Assembly (NCBI GenBank): GCA_030674185.1
Contig: CM060312.1
Span: forward strand, 74,516,737-74,580,736
DNA length: 64,000 nt
Direction: 5' to 3'
Origin: Monoplex corrugatus
Lineage: Eukaryota > Mollusca > Gastropoda > Littorinimorpha > Ranellidae
Within the stretch, counting starts at the first letter, position 1, and each line of letters begins with the position of its first letter. Positions 57,758 to 64,000 of the stretch are shown here, in pieces. A program made the translations under genes and the position numbers. Under the pieces are notes generated by a model that saw only the letters and a list, made by a program, of their open reading frames with translations, made no database searches and was not told the DNA's origin.

Positions 57758-58164
57758 AAATCAACAGGATCATGTGATATGTCCCTCGAATGGTAAATTG
57801 CATTATTTATTCTGTTGATGATAAGGAGTATGAGACACCACTTAATGCACTGCGTGTTTTGTCAAAACAGCCCACCTAAGCTGGAAAGCTTAATGCATAT
57901 TGCTGACATGTTTACCCCTTATCAACGTTGCTACGAAATACAAGGAGAGAGACAACGCCCTTCCCCCCCCTGCCAAAAGCTTTTTTCCTTTTATTCACGG
58001 TCAGTTCAACCTTACATAAGGCTGTCTTCACACAACGATTCCTCCCCTTTGCCAGTCAAAGGCAAACATTTCCACTCCTGGTCGTCTCCAATACCTTGGG
58101 AATATGGAACACTGACGGGGTAAAACGCCCCTACCCTTCATATACAAATACAAACAGAAGACTG
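57756..58164. other. Nothing recognised
   Basis: Moderate-complexity sequence. Short ORFs have no recognisable domain. Confidence 0.45.
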
Positions 58165-58712
58165 TAATCAGTTGTTATTTATTGTTATTTCTGTTTAAAG
58201 CCCAGCCGGCTGTATAGCACTACCAGGGCTCTAACCATTTCAAAATATAGTATTTGAACAGGACAAAAAAAAAAAAAAAAGAGCAGCATATCAATGCATT
58301 CGCGCACATAATCTAAGGAGATGCCACTGACGCTGACCACTCCGTTCAATTTATAACATAGCGGATTTAAAAAACATAATCTAATGCAAATTTAAACATA
58401 ACTTAGGATACTAAAGCACATACATGTACAAAAGAGTCTAAATTACCTAAAATTGTTTCGGCATATCTCATTTCCCTAGAGCCAAAAACGCACTCGATGC
58501 ATTCACCCGATTATCATTCCTAAGACAAAGTAACATGCAGGTGAATGAACCAGCAAGGCAGAAAATGATAGGAAGAAATGACAGAAAGCAAAGGAGGAAG
58601 AAAGAAACACAGTGGGTGATAGAAAAGAGGAAATTTCTAGCGCACTATTTCCGGAAAGTGGGAATACTATATACTAAAAGAGCCCCCGGCATCCCCACAG
58701 GGGTTGTGTAGT
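58165..58712 (-). repeat. Dispersed repeat DR1, copy 3
   Basis: Starts GTTTAAAGCCCAGCCGGCTG and ends GGCATCCCCACAGGGG. Order and sequence match 46140-46645 throughout. An A-run lies at 58265-58280. Confidence 0.65.
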
Positions 58713-59059
58713 GATTTCATGTCATCCAGAGACACAACAATGCCAGAGTGTACAAAGAGCTGACAATGTCAAGGTGAAGTAAGGCCACACACCAAAGGAG
58801 ATCACAGACTGTTGCCAGGTGTACAACAGTACCTTGAAGATCATTTGATGGAACAGGAATTCCATTCTCACCATCTACCATGTATTCAGCAGTTGTTGAC
58901 CCTTCAAAACGTATCCCGATTTATGAAATATCAATACAGCAGTTTGGGTCAGCTCTGAATGGATTCATTGATGTTTGGATCCTTGTGTGCAATGGTTATT
59001 CAATTTATTTTGAATGTTATTTTCACCTTGCGTTGACGGCTATTTTTTGGTTTAAATTG
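58713..59059. other. Nothing recognised
   Basis: No supported gene. The 62-codon plus-strand frame at 58880 lacks recognisable features. Confidence 0.4.
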
Positions 59060-59245
59060 ACACTTTGACTCCAGCAGCCGGTCCAGCAGCATCCTCATTG
59101 TCAACCATGGTCGCTAAACAAAATCTTAACCCTTTGACTCCCTCACCTATTTAACAGCTTCCTGCAGGAAGTTGGTGGATAGGGTGAGGGAGTCAGGATC
59201 AATTTTTGCAGTTGGTGAATAGGGTGCGGGAGTCGAATGGTTAAA
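59060..59245. repeat. Fold-back repeat, copy 3
   Basis: Contains TTTGACTCCAGCAGCC, AACCCTTTGACTCCCTCACC, the CTTCCTGCAGGAAG centre at about 59158-59171 and GTTGGTGGATAGGGTGAGGG. Layout matches copy 1 at 42770-42960. Confidence 0.65.
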
Positions 59246-60300
59246 CAGGGCATGATGATATAAATGATGTATTCGGATAAAAATCAGTTCAGTGCATATC
59301 GACAACATTCATCATACATACTTGCTCACTGATAATGACAAATTACCCAGAGGAAAGAACAAAAGCAATGCATGAGATTGCAAAGTATTTACTTGGATAA
59401 TGAATAATTTCAGTACCTATCAGTAAAATTAATCAGTTATGTTGCTTGTTGATAATTACGAACCACTCAATGAAAAGGACAAGAAAACAAACACACGCTC
59501 ACAAGCAGGAAAAAAATCTCCATCCACCTGTCAGTGGAATTATCCATGAATGTACATACTCATCTCGGTCAAGTTTTGTTTTTACCTAGTACAAGGCTGA
59601 ATCAGATGGAAAACTATCTCTTTAATCGGCTCGAAAGGGAAACAACGTTCAAGAACCACCAGATCAGTGTGCTAAAAGAACCACCGATTCACCAAAAACC
59701 AGCAGCAAGCAACAGTTTCAAGAATTCGTCATTCAAAGATCACACAAGGTCCAACTCGTAGCTATCCCACTGAAAACAAAACGAAACATATATTTAAAGT
59801 CATACAGCCAATTCACCAGTTAGCCAATTAATCTTCCAACCGTTTCAGGGCAGCCACCCCTACTTTCTCTGTCTCTGAGATGAGAAATCGTATCCCGGCA
59901 TTTACCATCTTTAGAAATGCAGACCCCGGTTATCATTTTCTTATCACAACAAGCAACTAACCAAAATTAAAAAAAGCAGAAAGAAAGAAAAACAAGTTCA
60001 TCCAACAGAACATGTCGAACATTGCCTCCGCTTACAATTCCAGGAGGAACATTGCAAAGTGTGAGACGCCCGTAAGCAAAAGGTTTGGGCGATACCGTAC
60101 ATTTTGCGTCACAGCTTTTCAAGGGGACGGGAGACAACTCAAGACATCAGCCACCTCCCATCGGGACTTGACCTCTCACTTCCCCTTTAGTTACTCGGAA
60201 GGCATTTAAGGCCATTGACACAGGGAAAGACAGACAGAAATCATTCTCTTTATTGATCCAAGCGCTAGCATACTCCCTCTCTGTCGCTGTTGGCGTGAAG
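59246..60300. other. Mostly unrecognised; possible non-coding exon at its right edge
   Basis: No protein gene is supported. From about 60200 the sequence is less AT-rich and ends in GTGAAG|GTGAGTTG at 60300/60301, a strong 5' splice site. It could be a 5' UTR exon, but I see no partner exon. Confidence 0.25.
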
Positions 60301-61038
60301 GTGAGTTGAACAAACGAACCAGGGTGTGTGTGCTTGTGCTTGTCGCTATCTTTGTGTGCTGCTTGTTTGATCGATTGATTATCTATTGATTGACTCATTC
60401 ATTGATTGACTTACTCTCATATCTATGATTAAGAAAATATTGTCTTCACCTGGTTAATAGACGGTTGAGTATTTGTGCATCGACTGACTCCGGGGTGGGT
60501 GGGGGGAGGTGTTCTGTCATGTGAGACGAGTTTCCACAGAACGGCTGGTTGTGTTGTGATTAAGACCTTTCATTATTTATTTATTTACTTTATGTATATA
60601 TGTGTTCCCTTTTTGAAGGTAAGATGCACAGATACACACGTCATGTAGGCACATGTAACCAAGATTATTCTAAGAATAGGCTGATAAAATACCAGTATAA
60701 AATATAGACTAGGTAAAACATAGTCTAGGTAGGGCCTCAGGACCTGGCCAGCTCATGGGTTTATGTGCAGGCTTAAGGCTTGTGCCATGATCGCCATACA
60801 TATGGCACCTGTGACGTTAGTGCATATGGAATTCGTTCCGAGCGCGGAGAGGTCATCTTGAAAAACTGAAACTATCTATTTGTCTGCCTGTCTCTTCATC
60901 TACTTATTCATGTATCTACTAATTTACTGACTTATTTCTGTGTGACTTTTTCTTCCACTTCTCGTTCCCTTGATTGTGTCTTTATGTATGCTTGTCAGTG
61001 TATTTGTATGTAAAACCACATAGATGGGTTGTGTCTCA

Positions 61039-61076
<38 letters not shown>

Positions 61077-61289
61077 ACAACACGTGCGTGCGTGGTCGTG
61101 GTCGTGGTTGTGCATGCGTGTCTGTTTAAAAACATGATACAGAATTCTCCGGTCTCGACCATAGTCTTAGCAATGGTATTTTTTCGTGAAAACATTACAT
61201 TTCTGAAACAGAAGATATCACAGAAGATCTGTACGTTATCATCAGAATGATACTATTGCAGCTGAACACTTGCTAGTCCTCTGTCTCTT
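60301..61289. other. Non-coding stretch with (TG)n
   Basis: A (TG)n run at 61042-61076. No gene or known mobile element is recognised. Confidence 0.5.
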
Positions 61290-62029
61290 CATCATCATCA
61301 TCAGGTGCCCTGCCGCATGGCGTTGGCGACCATGGACTTCCATCCATCTCTATTTCTCGTTGCCCCTAGCATCTCCCCCATCCTCCTCGTCCCCAGCCAC
61401 TCTGCAAGTCCGTCCAGCATTCTCTCCCTGGGTCTACCTGGTGCTCTCTTTCCCTCCAGCTTTCCCGTTGTGACCAGGGCTCCAAATCCTCCTTCCTCAT
61501 AAAATGGCCTATAAATGTTTCCCAATCTTACGAGTGATCTACTTGTGTCTGCCTCCATCAAGACTGTCTCGTTTGTTTTCTTGCTGTCCATGAAACTCTC
61601 AACATTCTTCTGAGAAACCACATCTCGGCTGCCTCAAACTTGCTCTGGCTTTGCTTTGTTGACTGTCACGCCTCGCATCCGTACAACAGTATTAGTTCTA
61701 TATAACATTCAAGGACTCTCTTTCTGATGTTAATTGATAGCATTTGTTGGTAAGAATGCTTGTCATCTTCTTGAATGCTATTTTGGCTTGGCCGATTCTG
61801 CCAGCTATTTCGATGTGCATCTGCCGTTTGATGAAATGACCGTTCCAGGTATTTGAACTTATTAACCTGTGTCAAGGTTGTGCCATTTGCTGTTATTTTG
61901 CATGAGGGGATTTCATGATTTTTTACTGATCACCATGACTTCAGTCTTCCTGCTGTTTAGTTCCAAGCCCTTACCTTTGCTTTCTATTTCTAGTATATTC
62001 ACAAGGTTTTGTGGTCCCTTTCATTGTAG
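61290..62029 (-). mobile_element. 5'-truncated LINE 3' fragment
   Basis: Minus-strand copy of the 49744-54700 LINE family, from the KGxELN region just after the YADD box to the (ATG)n tail ending at 61290. It is the longest 3' comparison copy in the window, with QVNKFKYLERSFH, NIRKRVLECYIELILLYGCEA, GKRAPGRPRERMLDGLAEWL and a DGWKSMVANAMRQG end. GTCTCTT at 61283-61289 and 62030-62036 may be a 7-bp target duplication. Confidence 0.8.
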
Positions 62030-62554
62030 GTCTCTTGCTCTGTCTAATCAGCCACTCACTCACCTAATTTACAGGACAGACACACACTGTATCGCTATTC
62101 CTACATTTCACTTTGGAGTTCTCTTCTTCTTTTTTTTCGGTCAAATAGTGTTCATCATGTCTTGACATGTCCCATCGGTTATCTGGCAGACTCCTCAAGC
62201 CTGCGATCATCCTAAGCGCTGGCAAAGTATTGAAATGGAGATAGGGGTAGGAGGCATGACCTACGACACGCTATTCTGACACCATCTGAAAATAGTATAA
62301 ACACATTTGTTTATTACTTTATTTGAGAAATATGTATTTACTTACATAATAGATATTGCTGTAATCTTGGGAAGTGGTTTGAATTTGTTTTAGACTCGCA
62401 GTGTTAACGGTGAGCATGGTTTTTAACTGTTGTAGTTTTTGCCGTGGTGTTAGCCCTGATATGTCTCTAGTAGCCAGCTGGGTTATAAGCAATATGAACA
62501 GTGAAGTGGTTTGAATTTCAAAAATGACCAGAAACAGACACACACACACACACA

Positions 62555-62633
<79 letters not shown>

Positions 62634-62897
62634 GAGTCATCTGTTGTCAAGCTCAACGCCACGTCAGTGAAGTTGCCTACATTTTTGTTTTTTTTCTTCC
62701 ACACACTATGAATGTATTCTTTGTTGTCATGTATACGCTTGACATAGACACGCTTGACATAGACCAATTGGTCAACAACTTCACCCTGTCTTGTTTTGTT
62801 ATATTACATACAAGTTCCGAGTCTCTGTAGGTGTTTTTGCTGGTTCCTATTTGCTTGAACGCTGGCAGTCACTTGATTTAGATTTTAAAATTGACCA
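62030..62897. other. Repeat-derived stretch: SINE tail, DR2 fragment, (CA)n
   Basis: 62165-62300 resembles the SINE tail at 49150-49330. 62385-62500 is a fragment of DR2 (TTAACGGTGAGCATGG, GTGTTAGCCCTGATATG). A long (CA)n run is at 62538-62630. No gene. Confidence 0.6.
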
Positions 62898-63491
62898 CTA
62901 AAACTTCGAATGTGTCTCACTTTTAATCTAAGGTATTCTTTTCAAAACTTCGAGGGTAGTCTCACTTGTAATCTTGGTACCATTTTAAAAAAAAATCAAG
63001 TATGGTCACACTTTTAATCTAGGTATCTTTTAAAAAAAATTTCCAGTGTGGTTTCACTTTTAATCTATGTATCTTTTTAAAAAAAATGTCCAGTGTGGTT
63101 TCACTTTTAATCTATGTATCTTTTAAAAAAAAATTCGAGTGTAGTCTCTTTCTTAATCTAGGAATCTTTCTTAAAACCTAGAGTGTGATTTCACTTTTAA
63201 TCTAGGTATCTTTTTTTTAAAACTTCGAAACTTCGAATGTCTAGGTTTTAATCTAGGTATCTTTTTTAAAACTTCGAGTGTGGTCTCTTGTCTTTTAAAC
63301 TTTGTGTGTGTCTCAAATTTAATCTAGGTATCTTTTTTTTAAAACTTGGAGTGTGTCTTTCGTTTTTAATCTAGGTATCTTTTTTAAAAACTTTGAGTGT
63401 GGTCTCTTTTTTTTTTAAAGCTTCGAGTGTGTCACACTTTTAATCTATGTATCTTTTTTAAAACTTCTAGTGTGGTCTTACCTTTAATCTA
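62898..63491. repeat. ~46-bp minisatellite, about 12 copies
   Basis: The unit is TTTTAATCTAGGTATC plus a T-run, an AAAACTTCGAGTGTGG segment and a TCTCAC-type end. AATCTA anchors at 63016, 63062, 63109, 63155 and 63199 are spaced 44-47 bases; others are irregular. It ends where a Tc1-like element is inserted. Confidence 0.88.
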
Positions 63492-64000
63492 TACTCCTAA
63501 TCATAATTTAAGGGCCACTTCTTCCTTCCTCTCTAATTTTAAGTTGAAATAATTGACAATGTTTAGAATTGATTCTATGTTTTATTTCATCATTTCCACA
63601 CCTGTTTTGGAAAAAGAAATTAGCACAATGACCCATTAGTGAACAGCACATGCATTTAAAGGAACATCCCCCCTTTTCAAAAATCAGAAAGTGTCAGATT
63701 TGGCCAATCTGTTTTCAATATCGCGTGTGTCCGCCCCGAGCCTGGATGCATGCTTCACAGCGCCGATGCATCGACCCCACAAGGGTACGGAGTGTGTCCT
63801 GAGGGATGGCCGCCCACTCGATCTGCAGGATGTCGACCAGCCTGGCCAGGGTGCCCGGTGGGGGTGGTTGTCCCTGATGCGCCTCCCGAGCACATCCCAG
63901 AGGTGTTCAATTGGGTTCAGGTCAGGTGAGCACGCTGGCCAGGCCATACGGACGACTTCATGCTGCTCCAGGAAGTCGGTCACAAGGCGTGCTCGATGCG
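63492..64000 (-). mobile_element. Tc1/mariner-like transposon, family B, copy 2 (cut by window end)
   Basis: The end TACTCCTAATCATAATTTAA matches the right end of the 29241-30848 element in reverse orientation, and similarity continues to the window edge. It begins at a TA inside the 46-bp minisatellite. Confidence 0.92.
63715..64000 (-). pseudogene. DD34E Tc1-type transposase C-terminus, frameshifted
   Basis: Minus-strand frame with TDFLEQHEVVRMAWPACSPD and then NPIEHLWD, which carries the final catalytic Glu, as in copy 1. At 63860-63864 there are five Gs where copy 1 has six Cs, a one-base loss that shifts the last ~60 residues. The aligned stop position is at 63715-63717. The rest of the gene lies beyond the window. 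Confidence 0.9.

Overview
The window is eukaryotic DNA with no operons, Shine-Dalgarno-led genes or CRISPR array. It has spliced-exon signals, long (TG)n/(CA)n microsatellites, tRNA-derived SINE-like repeats, APE/RT non-LTR retrotransposons with (ATG)n tails, and Tc1-like DD34E transposons with TA target duplications. This mix fits a marine invertebrate, most likely a mollusc (gastropod-like). That placement is inference from repeat style, since no species-diagnostic gene is present.

Host coding content is small and near the left end. A possible terminal exon of one gene (2312-2372) is followed by AATAAA. A CpG-rich promoter-like stretch (2490-3013) then carries a small first coding exon (2911-3013) with a strong Kozak context and a GTAAGT donor. 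It joins in phase to an exon at 4177-4280, giving a predicted 68-residue protein. Further exon-like pieces at 7437-7488 and 13428-13481 are copies of each other. The region 6.1-13.5 kb looks like an intron expanded by tandem duplication: a 66-bp array of splice-site-like motifs and a four-copy 0.7-1.0 kb array. An old reverse-transcriptase fragment there carries a second, opposite LINE tail inserted into it.

16.2-35.5 kb is a degenerate higher-order tandem array of a roughly 1.3-1.7 kb unit. Each unit combines a 73-bp satellite block, a long unique-looking block, a (TG)n microsatellite and a SINE-like segment. A degenerate Tc1-like element is inserted at 29.24-30.85 kb. At 35.48 kb the array folds back: 35.48-37.78 kb is an inverted, highly similar copy of two segments that lie 4.75 kb apart on the left (16.45-17.83 and 10.92-11.69 kb). 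It contains its own 79-bp triplication. A nearly intact Tc1-like element (37.79-39.41 kb) sits at the outer edge.

39.4-44.15 kb is a second higher-order array (about 30-bp minisatellite plus 1.1-1.4 kb flank, three units). 44.9-62.0 kb is mobile-element-rich. It holds a twin-primed LINE tail with an 11-bp target duplication, a near-full-length decayed LINE (49.74-54.70 kb) split by a second copy of the intact-type Tc1 element, an older LINE remnant (56.6-57.65 kb), SINEs, fold-back repeats and another LINE 3' fragment (61.29-62.03 kb). The right end has a 46-bp minisatellite with a second copy of the degenerate Tc1 family inserted in it and running off the window.

I found no convincing new biochemical system. 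The most unusual features are structural: the fold-back inverted duplication, the higher-order array, the nested and twin-primed insertions that keep recognisable empty sites, and the repeated AG|GT splice-like motifs in the putative intron.
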